A stretch of DNA of 64,000 bases from Thioalkalivibrio sp. ALJ21. GTDB lineage: Bacteria; Pseudomonadota; Gammaproteobacteria; Ectothiorhodospirales; Ectothiorhodospiraceae. Position numbers and translations under genes: made by a program. Where the stretch lies: contig NZ_KB905158.1 in assembly GCF_000378605.1 (NCBI RefSeq), positions 62,001 through 126,000 on the forward strand, given 5' to 3'. Numbering within the stretch: the stretch's first letter is position 1; each line of letters starts with the position of its first letter. This document shows positions 55,659 to 64,000 of the stretch, in pieces. The notes under the pieces were generated by a model. That model worked only from the letters and a program-made list of their open reading frames with translations, made no database searches and had not been told where the DNA came from.

Positions 55659-56042
55659 TTACGAAGTCGGTTGTCCGTCCGTTCCGAGCTCTCCGGCGCG
55701 GATCATGTCGAGTTTGCGCTCGTAGTATTCGACTTCCTTCTTGCCCATGAGAAGGCTGAATGCTTTCTTTCCGTATTTGATCATCACCCAGACGAACGGA
55801 GAGGCCGCAATCAGCCCCCAAATGATGCCGAGCATCCCAAACATCAGAAAGAAGAAAATGATCGGAATGATCTGCGCAGCCGCCACGAAGAGGCTGCCTC
55901 GGCCGAGCTGACCCATCTGATCTCGAAGCACATTCTTCGCCTCTGGTCGGTCAGGCGACACGCCGAGCTGAGTCAGCAGGGGAATGACCTTCTCGGAAAA
56001 GAATTTGTCGTACTTCTTCGCTTCCTTTTCTTCCACATTCAT
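55659..56042 (-). CDS. Small membrane protein
   Basis: A 127-residue protein with an acidic soluble N-terminus (MNVEEKEAKKYDKFFSEKVI), two hydrophobic helices (SLFVAAAQIIPIIFFFLMFG near 50-72; GIIWGLIAASPFVWVMIKYG near 73-92) and a charged C-terminus. Function unknown. Ends 18 bases before a strong terminator. Its upstream element resembles that of the gene at 40104. Confidence 0.7.
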   Translation of the reverse strand: MNVEEKEAKKYDKFFSEKVIPLLTQLGVSPDRPEAKNVLRDQMGQLGRGSLFVAAAQIIPIIFFFLMFGMLGIIWGLIAASPFVWVMIKYGKKAFSLLMGKKEVEYYERKLDMIRAGELGTDGQPTS

Positions 56043-56067
56043 TGGATTTTAGTCCCTTGTAATAAAA

Positions 56068-56086
56068 GTAATATTATTGTTTCATT
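56068..56086 (-). promoter_or_regulatory. AT-rich promoter element shared with the gene at 40104
   Basis: GTAATATTATTGTTTCATT matches the element at 40125-40143 at 17 of 19 positions. On the minus strand TAATAT is a candidate -10. Upstream, TTGACG occurs twice near 56095-56115. Confidence 0.5.
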
Positions 56087-56186
56087 TCGGAGCCATTGCG
56101 TCAACCCCGACGTCAACTTTCCTGGTTGTTCTTCTTAAGTAGAGGAGCCACATCTAAAGAAACTGGATGGGCGGAAAATTTCGTTT

Positions 56187-56477
56187 CTAAACTCGCCTCG
56201 CGATCCTTCGAATCTCTTCGGCTTCCTTGGGAGGGACGACGACGGTCACCACTTCCCAGTCGCCAGGCTGGCCTTTGTACTTGGTGATGGCTTCCCGTAT
56301 CCGCTTGGTCACCTTTGCAACCATTTGCCGGGATACGCCTTCCTCTCTCGCGACCTCGGAGGCCTTTTTGCCGCCAAGAATCACTTGCTCAGCCATTTCA
56401 ATCGAGTGTTCTCCGAGCGGAGTCATTCGTGCGGCGTGATCGAAATCTTCTTTGGTGACTATGCTAGGGCTGGACAT
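56187..56477 (-). CDS. KorA/TrfB-like transcriptional repressor
   Basis: The 96-residue protein matches the plan of KorA from RK2: an N-terminal helix, LGEHSIEMAEQVILGGKKAS, then the helix-turn-helix EVAREEGVSRQMVAKVTKRI, and a short dimerisation strand WEVVTVVVPPKEAEEIRRI. KorA represses plasmid replication, partition and transfer promoters, cooperating with KorB, through GTTTAGCTAAAC operators. The array palindrome here has the same TTAGC/GCTAA arms. Targets in this element are unknown. It lies 74 bases after uvrD on the same strand. Confidence 0.75.
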   Translation of the reverse strand: MSSPSIVTKEDFDHAARMTPLGEHSIEMAEQVILGGKKASEVAREEGVSRQMVAKVTKRIREAITKYKGQPGDWEVVTVVVPPKEAEEIRRIARRV

Positions 56478-56551
56478 TGGCGCCGTCTTTATTCTGATTG
56501 GGATCCTCCCGACGCTACCAGAATGTCACCCTATATGTCAACCTATGCTTT

Positions 56552-58660
56552 TTATATGCCCAACGCTGTGGCTTTGGATCGCATCTTCTCAAACACGTCT
56601 TCTTTGAGCTCAGAAGCGCGCGATGTAACCAGTTCTGGAGCTGCCGCCACTTCCCACTCGAGACCCATTTCGGAAGCGAATCCTGAGGGCTGGTACTTGG
56701 CGCGCTCATACCCCCAGTAGATCTCGTTCGCGTGGTGGACGACCAGCCTCTCGCGAGCTCGCGTAGCGGCGACGTACGACAGGCGCCGTTCCTCCTCAAG
56801 AGAGTTCGTAGAGGCGTCGTCGTCATCTTCAGGCCCGGAGGAGCGACGCTCCATTGGCATCAGTCCAGCCGACATGCCAGCTACATGGACGGTGTGGTAC
56901 TCCAAGCCTTTGACCTTGAACACGGTCGCCAGCGTTACTGCATCGTGGTCCATCTCTTCATCCGGGGTAGCGATGCCCATCTCCTGGATGGCCGTCCATT
57001 GCTCGCGGCGAGACAACTCGCTGTCGACAGAGGATTGGTCGCTTGACCCGAACCGGGCGTGAATGGCGTCCTCGATGTCGACCAAGGTCTTGAGCCGTCG
57101 ATTGAAAGCTTCTTTCGGGCGCTCCGCCTGTTTGGACATCTCTTGCAGCTTGCCTTCGAAGTCGCCCCCATCGGGATCGAGAGCCCAGGAACTCAGGAAA
57201 AGCGGGGGCCATTTCTCCAGAGCGGCCATTCGGTTAGCCAGGGACTCGGCGGCCGCGGCTGCGCGCTTGTTCAGGCGAACATGGTGGCGCGACTCCAGAA
57301 TAGGCGTGTCGTGCACGGCGGCATGCCCAATCAGGGCGCCGAGCGATTTTTCTCCGAGCCCGTCTACCAACGTTGCCAGCTTGGTCACCGCGAAGCTGTC
57401 GCTTGGGTTGATGTTGTAGCGTACTGCGGCCATCAAAAGCTGCGCCTCCTGCCTATCGAAGAGGTCCACCCCTTGGGCGACGTGGTAGGGAATGCCCCTG
57501 GCGATGAGCGCCGGCTCCAGGACGCCGGCCATCCGGTTAGTGCGGTATAGCACTGCGATCCTTTTCGGCGGGACACCGCGGTCGATCTGCGCTTTGATGT
57601 CATCAGCGATCGCGCCGGACATGTCCTCTCCGGCGTCATGAAGCTGCGCGCGCGGCGGCGTGCCTTGATGCTGACGACCCGAGAACGGTGTCTTGGGGAT
57701 CCGGTTGACGTTGTGCTTTATATGCACTGCCGCAGCTTCAACAATAGATGGCGCACTTCGGTAGTTGCGCTCCAGGCGCACAATGCGGGCGCCGGTCTCG
57801 TCGAGGAATTCTTGGAGGTTTCGCGGCCTGGCGCCGCGCCACTCATAGATGCACTGATCATCGTCGCCCACGAGCATCAGGTTGTTGTGCTTAGTGAACG
57901 TACGAACCATCTGGTATTGCGCCCGGTTAGTGTCCTGGGCCTCGTCGACAGCCACACTGGGGAAGCGATCCGATAGCTGCTCCGCCCACTCTGGGTGCAG
58001 GGTGAGCCCGGATAGGGGGAGGGCGATAAGGTCTCCGAAGTCGACCACGTTCGCGTCTCTTTTCTCGGTGTTGTACTGCGAGAGCGCATTATTCAGCTCA
58101 GCCCAATGGCGACGCTCTACATCTGACTTTTCCAGGACTTCGATAATGGACTGCCGGCGCTCCGCATCGTCCTTGGCCGCCGTTGGGTCCCCGAGCATTA
58201 GGCCCTCGTTGGACAGGATGTCCTGTATGGTCATTAGTCGCTTGAGAGGAATCGCCTCCTGGAAGCCCTGGCTCTGCTCTTTCAGGAGTTTGCGCAGCAT
58301 CTTTTTCTGGTCCGCAGGATCGACCAGGCTGACCCCGCTTCGCCGCTGGCATTTCTCGGGTGCGGCCTGTATTAACCGCCACCCGAACGAGTGGAAGTTT
58401 TCGATAGTGGGCATCTTGTCCCGCCCCGGATTGCCGAGCCGGTCTCTTAGGCGGGCATACATCTCGCGCGCAGCCTTCCTGGAGAAGGTGAGCTTAAGGA
58501 GGTTCTCGGGGGGCATCCCGGACTCGATCATCCGGGCACTGCGCTCAGTCAGCGTTGCCGTTTTCCCCGCCCCGGCCCCCGCGAGCACAAGGACCGGACC
58601 CGATGTAATCGCGGCCGCTTTCTCCTGGTCGTTGTCCAGGACGATCTCGTCATGACCCAT
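56552..58660 (-). CDS. UvrD/Rep-family SF1 DNA helicase
   Basis: The 702-residue protein has the SF1A motifs: LAGAGAGKTATLTERSARMI (Q-motif and motif I, near residue 25-45), LTFSRKAAREMYARL (Ia), VAVDEAQDTNRAQYQMV (II), LVGDDDQCIYEWRGARP (III), LERNYRS (IV), VFKVKGLEYHTVHVAGM (V) and LSYVAATRARERLVVH (VI). It is a 3'-5' helicase of the UvrD/Rep/PcrA class, here with a plasmid role such as rolling-circle, repair or conjugative DNA handling. ATG 58660 is preferred to TTG 58678. The promoter upstream shows the recurrent motif at 58695. Confidence 0.93.
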   Translation of the reverse strand: MGHDEIVLDNDQEKAAAITSGPVLVLAGAGAGKTATLTERSARMIESGMPPENLLKLTFSRKAAREMYARLRDRLGNPGRDKMPTIENFHSFGWRLIQAAPEKCQRRSGVSLVDPADQKKMLRKLLKEQSQGFQEAIPLKRLMTIQDILSNEGLMLGDPTAAKDDAERRQSIIEVLEKSDVERRHWAELNNALSQYNTEKRDANVVDFGDLIALPLSGLTLHPEWAEQLSDRFPSVAVDEAQDTNRAQYQMVRTFTKHNNLMLVGDDDQCIYEWRGARPRNLQEFLDETGARIVRLERNYRSAPSIVEAAAVHIKHNVNRIPKTPFSGRQHQGTPPRAQLHDAGEDMSGAIADDIKAQIDRGVPPKRIAVLYRTNRMAGVLEPALIARGIPYHVAQGVDLFDRQEAQLLMAAVRYNINPSDSFAVTKLATLVDGLGEKSLGALIGHAAVHDTPILESRHHVRLNKRAAAAAESLANRMAALEKWPPLFLSSWALDPDGGDFEGKLQEMSKQAERPKEAFNRRLKTLVDIEDAIHARFGSSDQSSVDSELSRREQWTAIQEMGIATPDEEMDHDAVTLATVFKVKGLEYHTVHVAGMSAGLMPMERRSSGPEDDDDASTNSLEEERRLSYVAATRARERLVVHHANEIYWGYERAKYQPSGFASEMGLEWEVAAAPELVTSRASELKEDVFEKMRSKATALGI

Positions 58661-58694
58661 CGCGCCATTTGCTCCCAAGTGATGCTCTGTCGAG

Positions 58695-58713
58695 ACAGTA
58701 TCACTTGTGCAAC
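58695..58713 (-). promoter_or_regulatory. Extended -10 promoter of the UvrD-type helicase with motif variant
   Basis: On the minus strand GTTGCACAAGTGATACTGT (58713-58695) ends in TGATACTGT, an extended -10. It matches 16 of 19 positions of the element before the RecD2 gene at 15980. Confidence 0.5.
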
Positions 58714-58727
58714 AGCTCCGTCGAGTG

Positions 58728-60935
58728 TTAGACCGCCATTGAGGCCATAGGCGCCCCAGCGATTAGGCCGGCCAGGCGGGTCCTGCGCTGAATGCTGCTA
58801 GAGGCCCGAACAGCCCTCATAAGTGCCCCCCTGTCAGCAAGTATCGTGGTGTGCTGTCTCCCGCGCGTGATACCTGTGTAGAGCAACCTTTGATTCAGCA
58901 TGAACTGCGCCTGCGAGGAAACCACCTGGATGACCCCGGGGTATTCGCTTCCTTGGCTCTTGTGGACGGTGATTGCATAGGCAAGCTTGAGGTGCTGCAG
59001 GTCATCCGCCTCAAAGGTAACCGGCCCCTTGTTGTCGACGTCGACCACCATCGATCGCGTACTGCGACCCACCTCAAGAACCACCCCCTGATCTCCATTA
59101 AAAACCCCGAGGTTGTAGTCGTTGACGGTCTGGATGACCCTGTCGCCGGGGGCAATGATTCCGCCGTTCATGGGGATCGAGCGATGCTCCACGATCCCTG
59201 GGTTCAAGTGACCCTGCAGGAGGATGTTGAGGGCGTCCGTGCCGAGGACACCTCTCCGTTGCGGGGAGATCACCTGGACCTGATGTGGCCCGAACTTTTC
59301 GGCGAGCTCGGTGAATCTTTCGAGGAGGGCAGGGTGCGCCACGGACGGGTCTTTATCGTCGTCGATAAAACTCACATCCAGATCGCCCCCTGGCTGGGGC
59401 TCTTTGCCCGATAGCACCTGCTGCGCACCCAGTACGATTGCGCTCCCTTCCCCCTGGCGATGGATAGTATCCAGGCGGGCAACCGGCGTTGCGCCGGCCT
59501 GGATGAGATCCCGCAGCACTGCGCCGGCCCCTACGGACGGCAGCTGATCCGGATCCCCAAGCAGCACGAGCCGGGCCCCATCAGGGATCGCCTCGACCAG
59601 GCTCCGGAACAAGTGCGCAGGGATCATGCTGCACTCATCGACGGCAAGCACATCAACGTCAAGAGGGTTCTTTCGGTTCCGCGCAAAGCCGTTCTCTCCG
59701 TACTCGAGAAGGCGGTGAATCGTGAACGCTTCCACGCCCGTCGACTCCGTCATTCTATTGGCCGCTTTTCCTGTCGGAGCGGCAAGCTTGACGACAACCG
59801 ACTTTCCGGTCTTCCGGATCGCTTCGATCACCCCGGACAGAACAGTGGTCTTGCCGACGCCCGGCCCCCCGGTCACGATGGAGACGGGGCTGTCGTGGGC
59901 GATTTTGATGGCGTCTCTTTGGGCGTCTGCGAGATGAAAGGGGAGGCTTGCCTCGACCGATTTCATCGCCTCTTCAAACGGAATCCGATTGCGTTTGAGT
60001 TTGCCCATGGATAGGCGCTTGATCGCGTCAGCGATATCCTTCTCGACCTCGAAGATCTCTTTCTCCGAGAACACCGCCTCAAGATCCGCCCCCGTAGTCC
60101 GCACGATCTCGCCGCGAAGCTCCGCCTCCTCAATGCCAATTCGGGCTACCTTGTCGTTCCCAATCTCCAGTAGCGACATTGTTTTTCGGACGAGCTCATG
60201 CTCAGGAAGGTAGCAGTGCCCCTCGTTACCAGCCTCCTCTAGGGCATAGATTACGCCCGCCCTGGCGCGCCTTCTGGACGCCCACGGGACACCCAACTTA
60301 ATGGCCGCGGCGTCGGCTAGCTTGAACCCAATCCCGCGGATGTCTCGGTAAATGATGTAGGGGTCTTCTTCGATCAGTGAGCGAGTATCCTTCCCGAGCT
60401 TTTTGATGATGTTCGCTGCGCGCCGCCCTCCGAACCCGAGCCCCAGAAGGAATGCCATATGAGCTGAGTTCTCCGAGCATTCTTTGGCGGACAGATGGAT
60501 CTTCTCGGCGAGCTTGTGGTTGCATCCAAGAGCTTTCTGGACGGCTTCCGGGCCGGACTCAATGGCCTCTAGGGCGCGCTCGCCTAGTGCGCCTACTAGC
60601 TTCTTGGCGCGCTCTGGCCCAACGTTCTTAATGATTCCCGAAGAGAGATACCTCAGAAGCTCGGCCTCGGAGTTCGGGCGAACAACTTCGATTTCAGAGG
60701 CCTGCACTTGTACACCATACGAGGAATGGACGGACTCTTTCCCTCGAATTCTGACGGTAAGCCCTGGCGCCAGGGGTGCGGGCGTTTTTCCGACAACCTT
60801 TCGATCGGCCCCATCTTGGTCGCTCACCTGCATCGCGAAATAGCCGCTTTCTTCTCGCGCATGCATGAACACTCGGCTGATCTCAGCCTCAATTGATAGC
60901 TCCTCCTGCTCAGACAAGCTCGGCCCCTCGCTCAT
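58728..60935 (-). CDS. recD2: RecD2-type SF1 DNA helicase (copy 2)
   Basis: A 735-residue protein. The N-terminal region has an OB-like domain, then helix-hairpin-helix repeats (YLSSGIIKNVGPERAKKLVG; LGFGGRRAANIIKKLG; DIRGIGFKLADAAAIKLG) as in RecD2. The helicase core has motif I GGPGVGKTTVLSG near 357, LAVDECSMIPAHL, LLGDPDQLPSVGAG, YAITVHKSQGSEY and RLLYTGITRGRQHT. It is clearly diverged from copy 1 but has the same architecture, and its HhH region is more complete. The gene follows uvrD's start region with a short gap of 67 bases and is transcribed in the same direction, ending just upstream of that helicase's promoter. Confidence 0.93.
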   Translation of the reverse strand: MSEGPSLSEQEELSIEAEISRVFMHAREESGYFAMQVSDQDGADRKVVGKTPAPLAPGLTVRIRGKESVHSSYGVQVQASEIEVVRPNSEAELLRYLSSGIIKNVGPERAKKLVGALGERALEAIESGPEAVQKALGCNHKLAEKIHLSAKECSENSAHMAFLLGLGFGGRRAANIIKKLGKDTRSLIEEDPYIIYRDIRGIGFKLADAAAIKLGVPWASRRRARAGVIYALEEAGNEGHCYLPEHELVRKTMSLLEIGNDKVARIGIEEAELRGEIVRTTGADLEAVFSEKEIFEVEKDIADAIKRLSMGKLKRNRIPFEEAMKSVEASLPFHLADAQRDAIKIAHDSPVSIVTGGPGVGKTTVLSGVIEAIRKTGKSVVVKLAAPTGKAANRMTESTGVEAFTIHRLLEYGENGFARNRKNPLDVDVLAVDECSMIPAHLFRSLVEAIPDGARLVLLGDPDQLPSVGAGAVLRDLIQAGATPVARLDTIHRQGEGSAIVLGAQQVLSGKEPQPGGDLDVSFIDDDKDPSVAHPALLERFTELAEKFGPHQVQVISPQRRGVLGTDALNILLQGHLNPGIVEHRSIPMNGGIIAPGDRVIQTVNDYNLGVFNGDQGVVLEVGRSTRSMVVDVDNKGPVTFEADDLQHLKLAYAITVHKSQGSEYPGVIQVVSSQAQFMLNQRLLYTGITRGRQHTTILADRGALMRAVRASSSIQRRTRLAGLIAGAPMASMAV

Positions 60936-61031
60936 GCGCCCACCGCCCTCGATTTACTTTGATATTCGTAGCAGAGTATGCCTTACTGTATCATAACAAC
61001 CACCCGACGTTCTCATAGTATAGAGGTAGGT

Positions 61032-61382
61032 ATGGCACCTAGGATTACGCTCATAAAGACAGCCGGCGAGCAGTTTGCAGCCATGTTGGTTGGGGGCGTG
61101 AATGTCGCCTGTTCGCCGAGCCCCGGCGATCCCGAGCCAGCCACAGAGGACCCCAGCCGATTGGCGCGTGCATGCATACCCGCTCAGGAGGTGATCAACC
61201 TGTCGCGCATGATGGCCCTTGCTTGCGGCTCCAAGGTGAGCATCGTGGAGATGAGCGACATGGGCGGCGATGATTGGTCGTGGCTTGAGGTCCAGGACGT
61301 ACTAAGCGAGGCCGGGATTATAAGCGGGGAGGACGCGTTCCCGACCCATTTCCTCGAGTCGGCGGGGGCTGCCGCTCACTGA
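61032..61382 (+). CDS. Small hypothetical protein
   Basis: A 116-residue protein. GAGGTAGG immediately precedes ATG 61032, favouring it over the 60978 start. Residues about 48-70 (LARACIPAQEVINLSRMMAL) and 85-105 (MGGDDWSWLEVQDVLSEAGI) are helical. No recognised motif. Transcribed divergently from copy 2 of RecD2. Confidence 0.65.
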   Translation: MAPRITLIKTAGEQFAAMLVGGVNVACSPSPGDPEPATEDPSRLARACIPAQEVINLSRMMALACGSKVSIVEMSDMGGDDWSWLEVQDVLSEAGIISGEDAFPTHFLESAGAAAH

Positions 61383-61436
61383 CCGACGCCCCGGTCACCG
61401 CGGCACTACGGGCCGAGCGAATGCCCCAGGCAAGTG

Positions 61437-61464
61437 TTGACAGGGGGCGTGTCGAGACGATACT
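61437..61464 (+). promoter_or_regulatory. Promoter of the gene at 61508
   Basis: TTGACA (61437-61442, perfect consensus) and GATACT (61459-61464) are 16 bases apart. The motif TACTTACGCAAC (61464-61475), the reverse complement of the element at 15980, begins directly after the -10, so a regulator bound there would cover the transcription start. Confidence 0.6.
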
Positions 61465-61507
61465 ACTTACGCAACTATAGCCGCCGGCTGTTTTGCGAGG
61501 TAGCCCC

Positions 61508-62512
61508 ATGTCCGAACAGATGACTTTTGAGCTTGATTTTCCTGACCGTCATGCAGGCCCAGGCGGGAGCGCAGTTGCCCCTGGCTCGGATGCCTCCCGG
61601 GCCCATGAGCCCTTCTTCTTGCTCGGAGCCATGGACGCAGAGATGCGGAGGGTCGCAGAGATCCTGGATCAAGGGGTCCGCCTGGGGATCTGCTCGGGGT
61701 ACGAGCAGGCCCGGATCAACGGTCGCCCAGTTCATGTCGCCAACGCTTTCAAGGCCGTCGATGCCCCGAGCGCCTACAACGGCCAGGCGCCTTTCTTTGC
61801 CGTTGAATGCTCGCCGCCGAAAGGCGTCAAGAAAGCGATCCCAGTGACTCACGAGAAGCCAGGGCTCAGCGAAGGCCCTTCGGTGTCGGACTATTTGTCG
61901 GCCTCTCTTATCGGGCAGGTGGTTGGCGCGCTCTCGGAGCGCGCAATCGAGCGCCAATGCAGTAACGAGTTCGAGGCGTTTCTTTCCGAAAGGGGCGAAG
62001 ACCTGCGTTTCGCAGCCGCGGCGGATCACGCTCTTTCGGCCGCGTACCAGGGGCAGTGCCCAGGGGTGGATCCGAGCAGGCTAGCGGAGTGGCGGCTTCG
62101 GGAGCGGGCCGCAGCGCGGGGCATCCCAGTGGATCACGTTCGGGACCAGATGCGGGAAGCTGTCGACGTTATCGAGGCCACCAGCCATCACGGGGCGAGC
62201 GGAGAGTCATTGGCGGGCGCGCCGCTCGTGCGCTTGGAAGATTCCATCCCGGAAGTTAGGGAGGCCGCAGCCTATCTTGGTGTGGCGGTTGAGTACGAGA
62301 TCGAAGACATGGCCACCAATAATCGCAAGCTCGTTCTTGTTGGCGCGTCGCCCGGCCAGGTTGCCGAATGGATGGGGCAGAGGGCTCCGGATCTAGGCGG
62401 CGAGCGAATCCACGGGTCCCCCAGCAAAGGGACGGCCCAGGCGACCTTGGACATCCCCTTGGTGCCTGACCGCCCCGATGGCGATCGCCCCGCGCCCATG
62501 AGGATGCGTTAA
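61508..62512 (+). CDS. Hypothetical protein with Arg-rich C-terminus
   Basis: The 334-residue protein has a distinct N-terminal region, FFLLGAMDAEMRRVAEILDQ and QARINGRPVHVANAFKAVD, followed by a helical middle and a C-terminal domain with VAVEYEIEDMATNNRKLVLV. It ends RPDGDRPAPMRMR, again Arg/Pro-rich but not the exact R-P-R-M tail of the genes at 45450-50892. AGG lies nine bases before ATG 61508. Function not recognised. Confidence 0.7.
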   Translation: MSEQMTFELDFPDRHAGPGGSAVAPGSDASRAHEPFFLLGAMDAEMRRVAEILDQGVRLGICSGYEQARINGRPVHVANAFKAVDAPSAYNGQAPFFAVECSPPKGVKKAIPVTHEKPGLSEGPSVSDYLSASLIGQVVGALSERAIERQCSNEFEAFLSERGEDLRFAAAADHALSAAYQGQCPGVDPSRLAEWRLRERAAARGIPVDHVRDQMREAVDVIEATSHHGASGESLAGAPLVRLEDSIPEVREAAAYLGVAVEYEIEDMATNNRKLVLVGASPGQVAEWMGQRAPDLGGERIHGSPSKGTAQATLDIPLVPDRPDGDRPAPMRMR

Positions 62513-62544
62513 CCTCGATGCCGATCAGGCGGGCCGCCCAGAGA

Positions 62545-62841
62545 TCACACCTCGTAGACTTCCACTGTCGCGCATACGGGGCTTTCCGCCGCGCTGTCCT
62601 GGGGTGCAATCACATCTAGCTCGGCGGGCTCGCCGTTTCCGACATCCATGACGGACATGGTGTACATCTCAAGGTCCACATCGGGAAAAGCCTCAAGAAC
62701 GCCGTCGACAGCCATAAATGGTACGGCTTGATGGTAGCAATCGCTCCCCATGACCTTTGCTTCGAACGTCCTCTCAGGTGCGCCTGACATTGCCGATGGT
62801 GATGCCTCTACGCGCAGCATCCTAGGGTAGGCCCTTTGCAT
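62545..62841 (-). CDS. Small hypothetical protein
   Basis: A 98-residue acidic protein; AAGGAG lies six bases before ATG 62841. It contains LEAFPDVDLEMYTMSVMDVG and ends TVEVYEV. Function unknown. It starts nine bases after the winged-helix gene on the same strand, so the two form an operon. Convergent with the gene at 61508. Confidence 0.7.
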   Translation of the reverse strand: MQRAYPRMLRVEASPSAMSGAPERTFEAKVMGSDCYHQAVPFMAVDGVLEAFPDVDLEMYTMSVMDVGNGEPAELDVIAPQDSAAESPVCATVEVYEV

Positions 62842-62850
62842 GTGTTCTCC

Positions 62851-63345
62851 TTATGGCGCGCGACGGATTGACGGCGCGCTTTGTATGTCGTTCTCGGATG
62901 ATTCGTCTGCGTCGCTCTTCAGCGCCCGGCCACCCCCAAGTTTCGAAAGGGCAGCCATCATCGCGAGTCCGTTCTCGCGGCCTTCGCCGCCAAATCCTTT
63001 GAACCCTGAGGCCTTGTCCTGCTCGGGCGGACTATCGAGATAGCTTTCTAGAGCTGGCGCCCTATGCTCTGCGCTCCGACCTGCTGGGGCCTGCCTATGC
63101 GCTGAAGGCTTCACGCGGACGACCTCCCATCGGGTGACCCTGCTTCCGGCCGCATTCACTGCATCGCGCCCTTGTATGCGGCCATCCTCCATCAACCGTG
63201 CGATTTCACCTCTCACTTCCCCGGGGTCCATCCGCATCGTCTCGGCGATCTGATCGAGAGTGCAGCCAGGGTTTAGCCGAATAAGGTCAACAACCTTAAC
63301 CGGCCGTTGCGCGCGCCCGTGGCGCCAATCGATTTCCCGGCTCAT
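62851..63345 (-). CDS. Winged-helix DNA-binding protein
   Basis: A 164-residue basic protein. ATG 63345 has GGAGGCGAGG upstream; the frame to 63594 is extended by Arg/Pro-rich residues with no ribosome binding site. Residues 15-75 form a helix-turn-helix with a wing: VKVVDLIRLNPGCTLDQIAE, TMRMDPGEVRGEIARLMEDG and RIQGRDAVNAAG...VTRWEVVRVK. This fits a MarR- or replication-initiator-like wHTH. The C-terminal half is low-complexity. It may regulate itself and the adjacent gene at 62545. Confidence 0.72.
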   Translation of the reverse strand: MSREIDWRHGRAQRPVKVVDLIRLNPGCTLDQIAETMRMDPGEVRGEIARLMEDGRIQGRDAVNAAGSRVTRWEVVRVKPSAHRQAPAGRSAEHRAPALESYLDSPPEQDKASGFKGFGGEGRENGLAMMAALSKLGGGRALKSDADESSENDIQSAPSIRRAP

Positions 63346-63672
63346 GACCTCGCCTCCGCGAAACAAGACAGCTAAGAGCCTGCCCGGCCCCTCAGGGAAT
63401 CGAGCCGGACCTGCCGCATTTTGCATATCAAGCCTAGTTCTAGCACGACCTCGGGTGGCCTTCAATGTCCGCAGGATATGGGCGCGGGCCTTAGGGTTCG
63501 GCCATGTAGATCGCACGAAACCACAGAGCGGCCTCTGTTGATTGTCGATCAAGTAGCAGCGCCGAAGCCTCAAAATTGGAGACCATCGCCTCACAGGCAG
63601 GCCGGGGCTTAACTTTGACTTTCGCTTGGCTGAACACCTATATTCATAGAAGGAATCTCATTGAGGAATAAG
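63346..63672. other. Intergenic region upstream of two divergent genes
   Basis: About 330 bases with no supported gene. It holds the 5' region of the winged-helix gene (minus) and the promoter at 63615 (plus). Short frames on both strands here are Arg/Pro-rich and have no ribosome binding sites. Confidence 0.6.
63615..63644 (+). promoter_or_regulatory. Promoter of the gene at 63673
   Basis: TTGACT (63615-63620) and TATATT (63639-63644) are 18 bases apart, each one base from consensus. ATG 63673 follows after 28 bases with GAGG seven bases upstream. Confidence 0.6.
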
Positions 63673-64000
63673 ATGTTCTGCATACTTGTAGGTTACATCG
63701 AAGGGGCGCTGCCGAGCCCGTCATCCGATGCGCTCTCCGCGGGCGTTATGTTTTCTCTCTCACCCATCTCTATCGATGGAAAAAGAAGCGGACAAACAGT
63801 ATCTTGTCGGATATCTCACGCGTCTTCCGGGGCGGTTTCTATACCGGGAGATAGTAGCGAGCCAGTAGTGGTTACCGGCTCCCTCGATGTCGGTCAAGGT
63901 GGACAGCAGAGCGGCCAGATTTGTCTGGAAGTCGCGAGTATTGCTCCAGCCGCTGAGGGCCACGCATTAGATGTCTCTGCCGTGCTCGCGCGATCCGATA
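63673..64000 (+). CDS. Hypothetical protein, runs off the right edge
   Basis: From ATG 63673 the frame stays open for 109 codons to the window end. A ribosome binding site (GAGG, seven bases upstream) and a good promoter support it. The N-terminus reads MFCILVGYIEGALPSPSSDA, with later VMFSLSPISIDGKRSGQTVS and GQQSGQICLEVASIAPAAEG; it is Ser-rich and beta-strand-like. No signal peptide or domain is recognised. Codon use is less GC-biased than in the neighbours. The C-terminus lies outside the window. Confidence 0.6.
   Translation, partial: MFCILVGYIEGALPSPSSDALSAGVMFSLSPISIDGKRSGQTVSCRISHASSGAVSIPGDSSEPVVVTGSLDVGQGGQQSGQICLEVASIAPAAEGHALDVSAVLARSD

Overview
The window looks like a contiguous piece of a large, self-replicating conjugative plasmid (or plasmid-like integrative element) from a GC-rich gammaproteobacterium. 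The evidence is an iteron origin with its own initiator, helicase-recruitment protein and DnaB, a ParA/ParB/ribbon-helix-helix partition operon, a KorA-like repressor, and a type IVB (IncI Tra / Dot-Icm, MPF-I) conjugation operon. There are no ribosomal genes, no tRNAs and almost no central metabolism. The one strongly chromosomal-looking gene, nrdB, is of the gammaproteobacterial class Ia type. I cannot name the host more closely.

Layout. 1-4950 (minus): an operon traX/icmV-like, trbA/dotM, SNF2 helicase, small acidic protein, tyrosine recombinase; the recombinase runs off the left edge. 5045-6526: three orphan genes. 6649-13434 (plus): a six-gene operon whose middle three genes encode diverged copies of one exported protein of unknown function. 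13483-15909 (minus): a RecD2-type helicase. 16074-18484 (minus): parA-parB-RHH. 18724-20046 (plus): a Rep_3-type initiator. 20047-23217: 3.2 kb without credible genes, holding ten copies of an 18-bp perfect or near-perfect palindrome, a terminator and four 17-bp iterons. 23218-25547: replisome-organiser-like protein and DnaB. 25606-38935 (plus): the conjugation operon traM-N-O-P-Q-R-T-(two unknown)-traU-HerA-like ATPase-unknown. 38971-43421: a PH-domain membrane protein, a second membrane protein, a DUF559/Vsr-like nuclease overlapping recJ, and a tandem HU-domain protein. 43483-50892 (plus): membrane protein, TIM-barrel enzyme, PAP2 phosphatase, then four related proteins that all end in an Arg-Pro tail (R-P-R-M/L), with nrdB embedded among them. 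51088-60935 (minus): gyrA, gyrB, small membrane protein, KorA-like repressor, UvrD-type helicase and a second RecD2-type helicase. 61032-64000: small hypothetical genes, a winged-helix protein, and a plus-strand gene leaving the right edge.

How it fits together. The element carries much of its own DNA metabolism: initiator, replisome organiser, DnaB, gyrase-type topoisomerase, four helicases, RecJ, an HU-like protein and the small subunit of ribonucleotide reductase. The relaxase, coupling protein (TrbC/DotL), TraH/I/J (DotD/C/B) and TraY (DotA) are not in the window and are expected outside it. The most unusual signals are the palindrome array beside the partition and replication genes, the triplicated exported-protein operon, and the four paralogues with a shared basic C-terminal tail.
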